A stretch of DNA of 64,000 nt from Cypionkella aquatica (GCF_030161095.1 NZ_BSPP01000011.1:248001-312000), one strand, 5' to 3'; shown: positions 15,180-24,784, counted from the stretch's first letter. Program-made: numbers and translations. Notes: a model not told the origin generated them from the letters alone.

Positions 15180-17945
15180 ATGTCAAAGAAAATGCTTATC
15201 GACGCCACCCATGCCGAGGAGACTCGGGTTGTTGTGGTCGATGGAAACAAGGTCGAAGAATTCGATTTTGAAACCGTAAACAAGCGCCAGCTTGCCGGAA
15301 ATATCTACCTTGCCAAAGTCACGCGGGTAGAGCCTTCGCTGCAAGCGGCTTTTGTCGATTACGGCGGCAACCGCCACGGCTTTCTTGCCTTTGCCGAAAT
15401 CCACCCGGATTATTACCAGATCCCGGTTGCCGACCGCAAAGCCCTGCTGGATGAAGAGCGCGCCTATAACCGCGCGCAGGATGAAGAAGATAACCGCCGC
15501 GCGCGCCCGCGCCCGCAATCCAAACCGCAACAGCGTCCGCGCGCTGAAACCGTTGAAGGCGACGCGGTGCAGGTTGCTGAAATCAGCAGCATGGATGTGG
15601 TTGATCTTGGGGATGAAACCGGGGCAGACGCATTGGTGCAATCTGCGCCCGCCGATGTGGTCGAGCAGCCGCACCATGGCCACGACCACCATGATCACAG
15701 CCACAGCCACGACGTAGTTTCGGCAGACAGCGACGACGCTGAACCTGCGTTCCGCTCGATCGACCACGCATCGGATACCGATGACGAGATTGAATCCATC
15801 GCCGAAGAAGACGTGTCGGAAGAAATCTCTGCCCCGCGCAAACCTCGGGCGCGACGTTACAAAATCCAGGAAGTGGTGAAGGTTCGCCAGATCATGCTGG
15901 TGCAGGTGGTCAAGGAAGAACGCGGCAACAAGGGGGCTGCGCTGACCACTTATCTGTCGCTCGCCGGCCGTTATTGCGTGCTGATGCCGAACACCGCGCG
16001 CGGTGGTGGGATTTCCCGCAAGATCACCCAAGCCGCCGACCGCAAGAAGCTGAAAGAGATCGCGACCGAGATCGAAGTGCCGGAAGGCGCGGGTCTGATC
16101 ATTCGGACGGCGGGTGCCAAACGCACCAAGCCCGAGATCAAGCGCGATTACGAATATCTGATGCGGTTGTGGGAACAGATCCGCGAATTGACCCTCAAGT
16201 CGATTGCTCCGGCTGCGATCTACGAGGAAGGCAACCTGATCAAGCGCACGATCCGCGACCTTTACAGCCGCGAGATTGACGAAATTCTGGTTGAAGGCGA
16301 GGCGGGCTATCGCACCGCGAAAGACTTCATGCGGATGATCATGCCAAGCCACGCGAAATCTGTGGTGCGCTATGATGAACAAACCCCGCTGTTCGCAAAA
16401 TATCAGGTCGAAAGCTACCTTGGCGGCATGTTCAACCCAACCGTGCAGCTGAAATCAGGCGGCTACATCGTCATCGGTATCACCGAGGCCTTGGTTGCCA
16501 TCGACGTGAACTCGGGCCGCGCCACCAAAGAGGGGTCCATCGAGGACACCGCTTTGAAGACTAACCTTGAGGCCGCCGAAGAAGTTGCGCGTCAGTTGCG
16601 TCTGCGCGATCTCGCCGGCCTGATCGTGATCGACTTCATCGACATGGAAGAGCGTCGCAACAACGCCGCCGTCGAGAAGAAGCTGAAAGACAAGCTGAAA
16701 ACCGACCGCGCGCGGATCCAAGTAGGGCGGATTTCTGGCTTTGGCCTGATGGAAATGTCGCGTCAGCGCTTGCGTCCGGGGATGCTGGAAAGCACCACGC
16801 AGCCTTGCTCGCATTGCCACGGCACGGGTTTGATCCGCTCGGACGACAGCCTTGGTCTGCAAGTTTTGCGCGCCTTGGAAGAAGAAGGCACCCGCAAACG
16901 CAGCAAAGAAGTGCTGCTGCGCGCCCCGATTGGCATTGTGAACTTCCTGATCAACGGCAAGCGCGAGCATATCGCGCTGATCGAGGCCCGCTATGGCATG
17001 GCGGTACGGATCGAATGTGATCCGTTGATGATCTCTCCCGATTTCTCGATTGAGAAATTCAAAACCGCGACCCGCGTGGTGCCGGAAGTGTCCTCGGTGA
17101 TTTCGGGCAATGCTTCGCTGATGGGCGCGCCGGTCGCCGAAGAAGAAGACGATGATATCATCGACGACGTGGATGATGTTGAAGAGGCCGAAGTTGTCGA
17201 AGTGGTGGCGGTGCCTGTCGCTTCTGCCGCTGCTGCTGCGGCAACTGGCGATGGCACTGGCAAAAAGCGCCGCCGTCGGCGTCGCCGCAAAAAGCCGGGC
17301 CAACCGGGAGAGGCCAATGCAGCGCCGGGTGGCGAAGGCGAAGATGGCGACGAGGATGATGGCGACGACGAGGCAGGCGATGACACCGCCCGCGAAGGTG
17401 TAGCGGATTCTGCAACCGTCATCGCGCAACCTGCCGCCGAAGCTGTGGCCGAGGTTCCTGTGAAAAAGCCGACCCGCACCCGCGCCCCGCGTGGCAGCAA
17501 ATCAGCTGCAACCTCACCTGAAGCCGCTGCACCTGAAGCCGTGGTCGAGACGGTGAAACCTGCCAGCCGCACCCGCAGTCGTGGCGCAAAATCTGCGCAA
17601 GTGGCTGAAGTGGCTGTCGAAACGGCGGCGGAAGCCGTGGTTTCGGATGCTCCGGCGTCGCCAGACGAAAAGCCGAAAGCGACCCGCAGCCGCACCAGCC
17701 GCGCCAAGCCAAAAGCGGAAGCTGTGGTTGAAGCGGCACCCGAAGTCGTGGTTGAAGCGCCGCCGGTTGTTGAAGCCTCAGCACCGCAGGCGGAACCCGC
17801 TGCGCCGACGTTGGAACCTGCAGTGGCCCCGGCCGCGACAAGCGCGCAACCAGAACTCAGCCAAAGCAGTGATGCGGTCGAGCCTGCGGAAGAAGACGGC
17901 CCACCGAAACCGAAAAAACGCGGTTGGTGGTCTTTGGGCCGCTAA
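15180..17945 (+). CDS. rne: Ribonuclease E
   Basis: Endoribonuclease that starts mRNA decay and processes rRNA, and scaffolds the degradosome. The 921 residues contain an S1 RNA-binding domain near the N terminus, split by an alphaproteobacterial insertion (about 95-225) that here includes the histidine-rich HHGHDHHDHSHSH. The RNase H-like and DNase I-like catalytic core follows, with GGYIVIGITEALVAIDVNSG and LIVIDFID holding the metal-binding aspartates, and the zinc-link CSHCHGTG. After about residue 650 the chain is disordered, with an Arg-rich patch and long Ala/Pro/Glu runs, ending KKRGWWSLGR. No strong ribosome site precedes the ATG. Confidence 0.96.
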   Translation: MSKKMLIDATHAEETRVVVVDGNKVEEFDFETVNKRQLAGNIYLAKVTRVEPSLQAAFVDYGGNRHGFLAFAEIHPDYYQIPVADRKALLDEERAYNRAQDEEDNRRARPRPQSKPQQRPRAETVEGDAVQVAEISSMDVVDLGDETGADALVQSAPADVVEQPHHGHDHHDHSHSHDVVSADSDDAEPAFRSIDHASDTDDEIESIAEEDVSEEISAPRKPRARRYKIQEVVKVRQIMLVQVVKEERGNKGAALTTYLSLAGRYCVLMPNTARGGGISRKITQAADRKKLKEIATEIEVPEGAGLIIRTAGAKRTKPEIKRDYEYLMRLWEQIRELTLKSIAPAAIYEEGNLIKRTIRDLYSREIDEILVEGEAGYRTAKDFMRMIMPSHAKSVVRYDEQTPLFAKYQVESYLGGMFNPTVQLKSGGYIVIGITEALVAIDVNSGRATKEGSIEDTALKTNLEAAEEVARQLRLRDLAGLIVIDFIDMEERRNNAAVEKKLKDKLKTDRARIQVGRISGFGLMEMSRQRLRPGMLESTTQPCSHCHGTGLIRSDDSLGLQVLRALEEEGTRKRSKEVLLRAPIGIVNFLINGKREHIALIEARYGMAVRIECDPLMISPDFSIEKFKTATRVVPEVSSVISGNASLMGAPVAEEEDDDIIDDVDDVEEAEVVEVVAVPVASAAAAAATGDGTGKKRRRRRRRKKPGQPGEANAAPGGEGEDGDEDDGDDEAGDDTAREGVADSATVIAQPAAEAVAEVPVKKPTRTRAPRGSKSAATSPEAAAPEAVVETVKPASRTRSRGAKSAQVAEVAVETAAEAVVSDAPASPDEKPKATRSRTSRAKPKAEAVVEAAPEVVVEAPPVVEASAPQAEPAAPTLEPAVAPAATSAQPELSQSSDAVEPAEEDGPPKPKKRGWWSLGR

Positions 17946-17952
17946 ACCATTG

Positions 17953-17980
17953 GGGCGGCGGGGAAACCTGCCGCCCTTTT
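17953..17980 (+). terminator. Terminator of rne
   Basis: GGGCGGC and GCCGCCC pair around a 10-nt loop and are followed by TTTT. It lies between rne and a converging gene. Confidence 0.85.
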
Positions 17981-18210
17981 CATATCCCGCGCCGGATCAG
18001 ATGGGCATGACCACCTGCAACCTCGCAAGCCTCCAGATAATCGTGCCCAGCCTCCACACAGAAATGCGGCAGATCAATCGCCGCCATTCTGTCGCTTGCC
18101 AGCACCCGCAAAACCTCGCCCGGCTGCATGCCAAGCAACCGCTTGCGGGCCCGCAAAACCGGCAGGGGGCACAACAATCCCAGGCAATCCAACTCCACAT
18201 TCCAATTCAT
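17980..18210 (-). CDS. TusA-like sulfurtransferase
   Basis: Protein of 76 residues of the TusA/SirA fold. The family signature is VELDCLGLLCPLPVLRARKRL, in which the cysteine of LLCPLPV is the sulfur-carrying residue. The C-terminal part (VLASDRMAAIDLPHFCVEAGH) matches the second half of the fold. The start at 18210 (MNWNVELD) is preferred because it gives the standard family length; a GTG-type longer reading to 18270 is not needed. It converges with rne and is divergent from ccdA, so a link to cytochrome c or sulfur transfer is possible but unproven. Confidence 0.85.
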   Translation of the reverse strand: MNWNVELDCLGLLCPLPVLRARKRLLGMQPGEVLRVLASDRMAAIDLPHFCVEAGHDYLEACEVAGGHAHLIRRGI

Positions 18211-18348
18211 CGACGTCACCCCATCCTCTGTGCGCAAATATCCCCGCCGCCGGTCTATAGGCCAGCCCAAAATGCCGCACCAAGACGTGATGCGCGCGGG
18301 CGTGACCTTTGCGATCCACCGCGCTAGACCTGAGAAAACGGAGTCCCC

Positions 18349-19089
18349 ATGTTCGGCATCGACATCTTTGACGCAAGCCTGCTTCCGGCCATTCTGGTCG
18401 CCCTCGTGGCGGGGATCCTGTCTTTCCTGTCGCCTTGCGTGCTGCCGATTGTGCCGCCCTATCTGGCCTATATGTCCGGTATTTCGGTGTCCGAGATGAA
18501 AACTGGCCGCTCACCTTTGCTGGCTGCGCTGTTTTTCGTGCTGGGTCTATCCACGGTTTTCCTGCTCCTTGGCCTTGCGGCCTCGGCGTTCGGTGCGTTT
18601 TTCTTGGGCAATGCCAACATGTTCGCCACGATCGCCGGGGTGGTGGTGATGATATTCGGGGCGCATTTCATCGGCATTTATCGTATCGGCTTTCTGGATC
18701 GCGAGATGCGTTTGGATGCAGGCGATCAAGGCGGATCGGCCTTCGGCGCTTATGTTCTGGGCCTGGCCTTTGCCTTTGGCTGGACCCCTTGCATTGGCCC
18801 GCAGCTGGGCGCGATCCTGTCGCTAGCAGCACAAGAGGGCAATGTCGCCCGTGGCATGACCCTTCTGGGCGTCTATGCGGCGGGCCTTGGCATCCCCTTC
18901 CTGCTGGTTGCCGCGTTTTTCGCCCGCTTGCAGCCGTTCGTCTCTTTCATGAAGCGTCATGCCGAGCGGATTGAGAAAATCATGGGCCTGCTGCTGTGGA
19001 CAATCGGCCTGCTGATGCTGACGGGGGGCTTTTCATCCTTCTCGTATTGGCTGCTGGAGAACGTGCCGTTTCTGGCAAGCTTGGGCTAG
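18349..19089 (+). CDS. ccdA: Cytochrome c biogenesis protein CcdA
   Basis: Six-helix inner membrane protein (246 residues) that passes electrons from cytoplasmic thioredoxin to periplasmic thiol proteins for cytochrome c maturation. The two redox cysteines are visible in SFLSPCVLPIVPPYLA (helix 1) and FGWTPCIGPQLGA (helix 4), each followed by the conserved prolines. GGAG lies 6 nt before the ATG. It is followed at 60 nt by an alpha/beta hydrolase gene whose ribosome site is part of a hairpin. Confidence 0.93.
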   Translation: MFGIDIFDASLLPAILVALVAGILSFLSPCVLPIVPPYLAYMSGISVSEMKTGRSPLLAALFFVLGLSTVFLLLGLAASAFGAFFLGNANMFATIAGVVVMIFGAHFIGIYRIGFLDREMRLDAGDQGGSAFGAYVLGLAFAFGWTPCIGPQLGAILSLAAQEGNVARGMTLLGVYAAGLGIPFLLVAAFFARLQPFVSFMKRHAERIEKIMGLLLWTIGLLMLTGGFSSFSYWLLENVPFLASLG

Positions 19090-19113
19090 TTTCGCCCTTA
19101 GAATCGCCCGATT

Positions 19114-19145
19114 CCTCTGCCATGATGCTGCCAACAGGGCAGAGG
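19114..19145 (+). promoter_or_regulatory. Hairpin overlapping the ribosome site of the next gene
   Basis: CCTCTGCC (19114-19121) is complementary to GGCAGAGG (19138-19145). The second arm contains the AGAGG that would serve as the ribosome site for the ATG at 19150, so the stem could limit translation or act as a terminator-like end of ccdA mRNA. Confidence 0.4.
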
Positions 19146-19149
19146 CAGT

Positions 19150-20370
19150 ATGGAACCGATCACCGAAGTGGCACAGACCGATCAGCGCGTGCGCCGCCGG
19201 CGGGTGTTCTATATCCCCGGCTATGATCCGTTTCATCCGCGCCGCTACCGTGAACTTTACCGCAAGGAAGGTGAGGCACAGGCGCAGATTTCCGGCTATG
19301 AGCTTGGTTTGAAACCGAAAAAAACAGGCGGCGCTTATGGTTGGCATGTCACGACCAACATCAAGGAGGTTGTGACTGACGCAGATGTCGAAGTTCTGGT
19401 CTGGTCCGATATCGTCAAAACCTCGATGTCGCGCGGAATTTTGGCGACATATGCACAACTGGTTCGCACAGCCTACGCCTATATCGCGTCCGGGGCGCTG
19501 TTCCGGCTGGCGGGTCTGCGCAAGGGGCCGATGATCGCGGCGCTTTATCCGTTCGTGTTCCTGCTGGTGCAGCTTTTTCTGGCGATTTTGGCGGGTTGGG
19601 GCGTGGGAATGTTGGTTTCTGCTGTCCACCCGGTTTTGGGTTGGGCGGCGGGTCTGGGCGTGCTTTGGGCGGTTCTGCGTGCGTTTAAGCGCTGGGATAA
19701 CAAGGTGTTCGCCTATTATCTGATGCATGATTACGCCTATTCTGCCCAAGCTGGCGGTGCGAACCCACCCGAACTTGAGGCCCGAATGACCGCGTTTCGG
19801 CTTTCCATCCGCGCGGCTTTGAGCGCCGGATTTGACGAGGTTCTGGTGGTCGGCCATTCTTCAGGCGCGCATCTGTCGGTGTCGATTCTGGCTGATCTTT
19901 TGCGCGAAGGATTGCCGCAAGACACTGCAAAAATTGGATTTTTGTCGCTGGGCCAAGTCGTGCCGATGGTGTCTTTTCTGCCAAAAGCCCGGCGTTTGCG
20001 GGCTGATCTGCACTATCTGGCCGCGCAGGATCGACTGGTTTGGGTCGATGTGACCGCCCCCGGCGATGGCTGCGCCTTTGCTTTGTGCGACCCTGTTGCG
20101 GTGACGGGAGTGGCTCCCGAGGCCAAGGTTTGGCCATTGGTGATCTCGGCCGCCTTCACGCAAACTTTGTCACCTGCACGTTGGAAAGCGTTGCGATGGA
20201 AGTTTTTTCGTCTGCATTTTCAATACCTTTGCGCTTTTGATCGCCCCGGCCACTATGATTATTTCCAGATCACGGCAGGGCCGTTGAGCTTGGCAGATCG
20301 CTACCGCGACCGAGCGGCCTCGAAAAGTCGGATCGAACGGCCCGCTTCTGGTTATCGGGATATGGCATGA
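19150..20370 (+). CDS. Membrane-anchored alpha/beta hydrolase fold protein
   Basis: Protein of 406 residues with a serine-hydrolase elbow VVGHSSGAH near residue 237 (G-x-S-x-G) and an N-terminal RRRVFYIPGYDP strand that fits the oxyanion region. One or two hydrophobic segments around residues 133-178 (MIAALYPFVFLLVQLFLAIL and WAAGLGVLWAVL) would anchor it in the inner membrane. The substrate is unknown. The next gene, a cytochrome P450, begins inside its stop codon (ATGA), so the two are translationally coupled and probably work in one pathway, perhaps lipid or hydrophobic-compound modification. Confidence 0.75.
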   Translation: MEPITEVAQTDQRVRRRRVFYIPGYDPFHPRRYRELYRKEGEAQAQISGYELGLKPKKTGGAYGWHVTTNIKEVVTDADVEVLVWSDIVKTSMSRGILATYAQLVRTAYAYIASGALFRLAGLRKGPMIAALYPFVFLLVQLFLAILAGWGVGMLVSAVHPVLGWAAGLGVLWAVLRAFKRWDNKVFAYYLMHDYAYSAQAGGANPPELEARMTAFRLSIRAALSAGFDEVLVVGHSSGAHLSVSILADLLREGLPQDTAKIGFLSLGQVVPMVSFLPKARRLRADLHYLAAQDRLVWVDVTAPGDGCAFALCDPVAVTGVAPEAKVWPLVISAAFTQTLSPARWKALRWKFFRLHFQYLCAFDRPGHYDYFQITAGPLSLADRYRDRAASKSRIERPASGYRDMA

Positions 20371-21722
20371 TCCCGCCAAAACCACAGCCGCGCGCAGACA
20401 AGGTTTCTTTGCTGCAATACCTGCGGTTGTTTCGGGCGGACATTCTTTCGGCGCAACCTGCGCGGCTGTATCGGGCTTGGATGGCGGTGTTTAAGACCCC
20501 GTTTTTCCACAGCTATTTGTGCAACGATCCTGCTTTGGTAAACCGCGTTCTGGTCGAGCGGCCCGATGATTTTCCGAAATCCAACCGCATCCGGGAGGGG
20601 CTTAACCCTTTGCTCGGAAACTCGGTTTTCGTGACCAACGGCGAGGTTTGGCGGCGGCAGCGCCGCATTATTGACCCCGCATTTGAGGGGGGGCGGTTGC
20701 GCGACACCTTTCCGGCGATATGGGCGGCGGGGCTGGCTGCGGTGGCGCGGATGCCTGTGGGCGAGGTCGAGGTTGAAGCGGAGATGAGCCATGCGGCGGC
20801 GGATGTGATCTTTCGCACGTTGTTCTCAATCCCGATCGAACACGAGGTGGCATCGGCAGTTTTTGCCGAATTTCGCACCTATCAACGCACGCAACCTATT
20901 CTAAACATTGCGGCTTTTCTGCCATTGCCTGCTTGGGTGCCGCGGTTTCACAAGTCTGCCACAAAGCGGTCAGCCGCGGTTATTCGGGCACTGATCCGGC
21001 GGTTGACAGAGGCGCGGGCGGCGGAGATTGCGGCGGGTTTGGCGCCGGATGATCTGGCGACCAAGATCATGACCACCGCCGATCCGCAGACCGGGCAACG
21101 GTTTGATACCGAGGAAATGGTTGATCAGGTTGCGATTTTCTTCCTTGCGGGCCATGAAACCAGTGCCTCGGCTTTATCTTGGGCCTTGTTGATGTTGGCG
21201 ATGGACCCCGACACGCAGGAAAAGGTCGCCGCCGAGGCGCAGGCTTTGGGCGAAGCACCTGAATTTGCTGCACTTTCCAAGATGCGTTTCACCCGCGATG
21301 TGTTCCGCGAAGTGCTGCGGCTGTATCCGCCGGTGCCGATGATGGTGCGCGAGAACGCAGAGCCCGAGGTGATGCGCGGCCGCAATGTCGCCCGCGGCGC
21401 GCAGATTGTGCTGAGCCCTTGGCACCTGCATCGCCATGAACGGATCTGGGACAGGCCCGATGAATTTGACCCAAGCCGTTGGCAAACCGAGGAAAATCGC
21501 GCCTGCGCCCGCGATGCCTATATGCCGTTTTCGGCGGGGCCACGGGTTTGCACCGGGGCTGGGTTTGCGATGGTAGAAGGGGTCTTGCTGCTGGCCCAAC
21601 TGGCGCGAACGTTTCGCTTTGAATGTGTGGCCGGGCGGGAAGCGGTGCCTGTGGCGCATTTGACGGTGCGGGCACGCGATGGGATTTGGCTGCGGATTTC
21701 CCGGCGTGAGCTAAGCGCTTGA
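20367..21722 (+). CDS. Cytochrome P450
   Basis: Soluble haem mono-oxygenase of 451 residues. It has the oxygen-binding I-helix motif AGHETSA (261-267), the K-helix ExxR (EVLR, 315-318), the PERF-like region and the haem loop FSAGPRVCTGAG with the proximal cysteine Cys395. The pattern resembles the CYP102/CYP4-like fatty-acid oxidising group more than the usual short bacterial camphor type, but the substrate cannot be named. It overlaps the upstream hydrolase gene by 4 nt. No ferredoxin partner gene is adjacent. Confidence 0.92.
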   Translation: MIPPKPQPRADKVSLLQYLRLFRADILSAQPARLYRAWMAVFKTPFFHSYLCNDPALVNRVLVERPDDFPKSNRIREGLNPLLGNSVFVTNGEVWRRQRRIIDPAFEGGRLRDTFPAIWAAGLAAVARMPVGEVEVEAEMSHAAADVIFRTLFSIPIEHEVASAVFAEFRTYQRTQPILNIAAFLPLPAWVPRFHKSATKRSAAVIRALIRRLTEARAAEIAAGLAPDDLATKIMTTADPQTGQRFDTEEMVDQVAIFFLAGHETSASALSWALLMLAMDPDTQEKVAAEAQALGEAPEFAALSKMRFTRDVFREVLRLYPPVPMMVRENAEPEVMRGRNVARGAQIVLSPWHLHRHERIWDRPDEFDPSRWQTEENRACARDAYMPFSAGPRVCTGAGFAMVEGVLLLAQLARTFRFECVAGREAVPVAHLTVRARDGIWLRISRRELSA

Positions 21723-21852
21723 GAACGCATCGTTAATCGTCGACTTTATGAAAGATTAACGACCCAGAAAGCGGCCATATTCCGTATGGAAAGCGGCCAT
21801 ATGCGGTGCTGGATTTGTGGCGGCTTTGGTCTGTTAACCAAACTGCGGCGAA

Positions 21853-22068
21853 TCAGCGCCGCAGTTCCGCAAAAACGAACACCCGGATAGCCGAGGCGAG
21901 GCCGATGTCATCCTCTCGGCCCGCGTCGATCTCGGCGGCAAGGGCGTTGAGGGTTTGGCCACGGGCACGGGCGATTTCGCAGAAACCGTCCCAGAACGCC
22001 GCCTCTAGCGACACAGAGGTGCGGTGGCCTTTCAGCGTGAGGGAATGTTTGACGGGACGGCCGCTCAT
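21853..22068 (-). CDS. Ribbon-helix-helix domain protein
   Basis: Small protein of 71 residues beginning MSGRPVKHSLTLKGHRTSVSLE, then FWDGFCEIARARGQTLNALAAEID, which fits a ribbon-helix-helix DNA-binding fold. It is the last gene of the fumC-DUF4169-RHH operon and its start overlaps the stop of the DUF4169 gene (ATGA). The same trio is common in Rhodobacteraceae. It may regulate the operon, but no target is visible. Confidence 0.75.
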   Translation of the reverse strand: MSGRPVKHSLTLKGHRTSVSLEAAFWDGFCEIARARGQTLNALAAEIDAGREDDIGLASAIRVFVFAELRR

Positions 22069-22253
22069 TCTGGGTCTTTTGGTGTCATCGCATGGCCGTC
22101 GAGATCGCGCTTGGCCTTTTCAAGCTGTGCGGCCTCAAGCCGTTTGTCGACTTTGCGGCGACCGAATTTCACAGCGTTGGCGTCCGCCTGCGCGCGGGTT
22201 TCCAGCCGTTCTTTGGCTTTCCGCACCGCGCGCAGGTTGATAATTTCTGCCAT
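22065..22253 (-). CDS. DUF4169 family protein
   Basis: Highly charged helical protein of 62 residues, [20 protein letters not shown], with the DUF4169 pattern of an N-terminal INLR motif and a basic helix. Its ATG overlaps the fumC stop (TAATG), so it is coupled to fumarase. No function is established for the family. Confidence 0.75.
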   Translation of the reverse strand: MAEIINLRAVRKAKERLETRAQADANAVKFGRRKVDKRLEAAQLEKAKRDLDGHAMTPKDPE

Positions 22254-23647
22254 TAGCCTTTCGGCCCAACCATGTCTTCTGGCCGCACGACGCGGTCAAA
22301 AGTTTCGCCATCCACATAGCCCAAAGCGATGGCTTCCTCGCGCAGGGTAGTGCCGTTTTTATGCGCGGTTTTGGCGACTTTGGTGGCGGCATCATAGCCG
22401 ATGGTCGGGGCCAAAGCGGTGACCAGCATCAGCGATTCCTTCATCAGCTTGTCGATGCGGGGAATGTTGGCCTCGGTGCCGATCACCATGTTATCGGTAA
22501 ATGAGCCTGCGGCGTCGCCCAAAAGTTGCATGGATTGCAAGACGTTATAGGACATCATCGGGTTGTAGACGTTCAGCTCGAAATGGCCCTGCGATCCGGC
22601 AAAACCGACAGCTGCATCATTGCCCATCACCTGCGCGCAAACCATGGTCAGAGCCTCGGCCTGAGTCGGGTTAACCTTGCCCGGCATGATCGACGATCCC
22701 GGCTCGTTTTCCGGCAAGATCAACTCGCCCAGACCCGAGCGTGGGCCGGAGCCGAGCAAGCGCAGGTCGTTGGCGATCTTGAACAGCGAGGCTGCGACGG
22801 TTTTCAGCGCGCCTGAGAACATCACCATCGCATCATGCGCGGCCAAAGCCTCGAATTTATTCGGGGCGGTGACGAAAGGCAGGTCGGTGATCTCGGCAAT
22901 CGCTGCCGCGACGCGGGTATCCCAGCCGACGCGGGTGTTCAGGCCGGTGCCAACTGCGGTGCCACCCTGCGCCAGTTCGTAAATATCGGGCAGGCACATC
23001 TTGACGCGCGCGATGCCTTTTTCGACCTGTTTGGCGTAGCCGGAAAATTCCTGACCCAAGGTCAGGGGCGTCGCGTCCTGGGTGTGGGTGCGGCCAATCT
23101 TGATGATGTCTTTGAAATCATGGGATTTTGCATCCAGCGCTGCGTGCAGTTTTTCCAAGCCCGGCAGCAGGGTGTCGCGCGCCATCATGCCGATGGCGAC
23201 ATGCATCGCGGTGGGGAAAGTGTCGTTGGACGACTGACCCATATTGACGTGATCGTTCGGATGCACGGGTTTTTTGGAGGCCATCACGCCGCCAAGCATT
23301 TCAATCGCGCGGTTTGAGATCACCTCATTCGCGTTCATGTTCGACTGGGTGCCAGAGCCGGTTTGCCAGACCACCAGCGGGAAGTTGTCGTCGAACTTGC
23401 CGTCGATCACCTCTTGCGCGGCTTTCGCAATCGTTTCGCCCAATGCCGCATCAATGTCGCCTTGCGCGATATTGACCAGCGCACAGGCCTTTTTGATCAC
23501 GCCCAAAGCGCGGACGATGGCCGTGGGCTGACGCTCCCACCCGATCGGGAAATTCAGGATCGAGCGCTGGGTCTGCGCGCCCCAGTATTTATCGGCAGGA
23601 ACCTCTAGCGGGCCAAAGCTGTCGGTTTCGGTACGAGTGGCGGACAT
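22253..23647 (-). CDS. fumC: Class II fumarate hydratase
   Basis: Oxygen-stable fumarase (464 residues) that hydrates fumarate to malate in the citric acid cycle. The catalytic signature [13 protein letters not shown] is present near residue 320, along with the [14 protein letters not shown] and [16 protein letters not shown] loops that form the shared active site of the tetramer. The start [13 protein letters not shown] at 23647 is the conserved N terminus of the family; an in-frame ATG further up adds only a leader-like stretch. An imperfect inverted repeat GGTAT/ATACC (23707-23724) lies upstream and might be an operator. Confidence 0.95.
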   Translation of the reverse strand: MSATRTETDSFGPLEVPADKYWGAQTQRSILNFPIGWERQPTAIVRALGVIKKACALVNIAQGDIDAALGETIAKAAQEVIDGKFDDNFPLVVWQTGSGTQSNMNANEVISNRAIEMLGGVMASKKPVHPNDHVNMGQSSNDTFPTAMHVAIGMMARDTLLPGLEKLHAALDAKSHDFKDIIKIGRTHTQDATPLTLGQEFSGYAKQVEKGIARVKMCLPDIYELAQGGTAVGTGLNTRVGWDTRVAAAIAEITDLPFVTAPNKFEALAAHDAMVMFSGALKTVAASLFKIANDLRLLGSGPRSGLGELILPENEPGSSIMPGKVNPTQAEALTMVCAQVMGNDAAVGFAGSQGHFELNVYNPMMSYNVLQSMQLLGDAAGSFTDNMVIGTEANIPRIDKLMKESLMLVTALAPTIGYDAATKVAKTAHKNGTTLREEAIALGYVDGETFDRVVRPEDMVGPKG

Positions 23648-23752
23648 ATGCAAGCCTCTTGGATGGGATGGCTGTGGCATAGCGGGGAAATGTTAAGAAT
23701 TCAATCGGTATGCAGATGTATACCAAATCGCCATGCCAGAACTGCGTGGTTT

Positions 23753-24307
23753 TTACGCCCTGCGGAAGTGGAAAACCCGGGCGGGGGGGATGTTGAGCCA
23801 GACTTTCGGGCCTGCGCTGACCTTCAGGCCCAGTTTCGCAAGCTGCTCCTCCGTCAGGGCCGGTTTGGTGCCATAGGTGAACTGGACGTAAACGCCATCA
23901 GGGGCAAGGATGTCGAAGGCGGCTTTGACGATGGATTCGCGCACCGCCAGCGGCATCGACAGCAGCGGCAGGCCGGAAATGACGGCCGAGACGCCGGGCT
24001 TCATATCGCCCACAACGGCTTGGGCGGCGGCGTTGTGAATGGTGACTTTGGGAAATTTCGCGCGCAACAGCTTGGTGAAGCTGGGGCTCATTTCATAGAG
24101 GGTCAGGTTTTCCGGCGGCACGCCTGCGGCCAGAATACCTTCGGTCAGAACGCCTGTGCCAGGGCCGAATTCAACGACGCGGCCCGAGTTTGGACCCAAG
24201 CCCTGCGCCATGGCGCGCGCCAGCCAGCGGGAGGATGGCACGACAGACGACACTTGCAGCGGATTGGTCAGAAATTGACGCAAGAACAGCGCAGCCTCTT
24301 TGGCCAT
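23753..24307 (-). CDS. pmtA: PmtA-like phospholipid N-methyltransferase
   Basis: SAM-dependent methyltransferase of 184 residues with motif I VVEFGPGTGVLTEG and an N terminus FLRQFLTNPLQVSSVVPSS, typical of the Rhodobacter-type phosphatidylethanolamine N-methyltransferase that makes phosphatidylcholine at the membrane surface. The C-terminal YVQFTYGTKP segment is also shared. Ribosomal RNA adenine dimethylase-like proteins have the same fold, so the exact substrate is inferred. It lies 18 nt from sspB, in the order sspB then pmtA on the minus strand. Confidence 0.75.
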   Translation of the reverse strand: MAKEAALFLRQFLTNPLQVSSVVPSSRWLARAMAQGLGPNSGRVVEFGPGTGVLTEGILAAGVPPENLTLYEMSPSFTKLLRAKFPKVTIHNAAAQAVVGDMKPGVSAVISGLPLLSMPLAVRESIVKAAFDILAPDGVYVQFTYGTKPALTEEQLAKLGLKVSAGPKVWLNIPPARVFHFRRA

Positions 24308-24325
24308 GGCAGGCTTCCTTATCGG

Positions 24326-24784
24326 TTATTGCTTGCGGAACTTGTCCAAGCGCAGGATTTGCGCATCGCCTTGCGGCGGGGTTGGATCGTCTTCGGGATC
24401 GTTTTCGTCATCCTCGTCTTCGTCGTCATCCTCGTGGGTTTCAAACCGCAGGCCAAATTCAACCGACGGATCGACAAAGGTGCGCACGGCGTCGAAGGGG
24501 ATCACCAAATGCTCGGGCTGATTGCCGAAATTCAGTGTGATTTCAAAGCCGTCGTCGGAGACGATCAGGTCTTCAAACCAATGCTGCACCACTATCGTCA
24601 TCTCACCCGGATAGCGCGAGCGCAACCAATCGGCCATGACAACGCCGTCAATCGTGGTGTCAAAGGTGATGAAGAAATGGTGCGCGCCGGGCAGACCTTC
24701 GGCCCCTACATCCTTGAGAACGGTCTGAATCAATCCCCGCATCGCGCGGTGCATGAGGTTTCCGTAATCAATAGATTTCGCCAT
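24326..24784 (-). CDS. sspB: ClpXP adaptor SspB (alpha type)
   Basis: Adaptor of 152 residues that delivers ssrA-tagged proteins to ClpXP. It begins KSIDYGNLMHRAMRGLIQ and has the tag-binding core HHFFITFDTT and DDGFEITLNF, as in Caulobacter SspB-alpha. A very acidic flexible stretch (DDDEDEDDENDPEDD) precedes the C-terminal ClpX-docking peptide ILRLDKFRKQ. The tmRNA gene that produces its substrate tag lies about 2.5 kb away at 27.1-27.4 kb. Confidence 0.92.
   Translation of the reverse strand: MAKSIDYGNLMHRAMRGLIQTVLKDVGAEGLPGAHHFFITFDTTIDGVVMADWLRSRYPGEMTIVVQHWFEDLIVSDDGFEITLNFGNQPEHLVIPFDAVRTFVDPSVEFGLRFETHEDDDEDEDDENDPEDDPTPPQGDAQILRLDKFRKQ

Noticed and set aside
15183-16382. 399-codon frame antisense to rne
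   Set aside because: Produced by codon bias of the rne sequence; no ribosome site or family resemblance.
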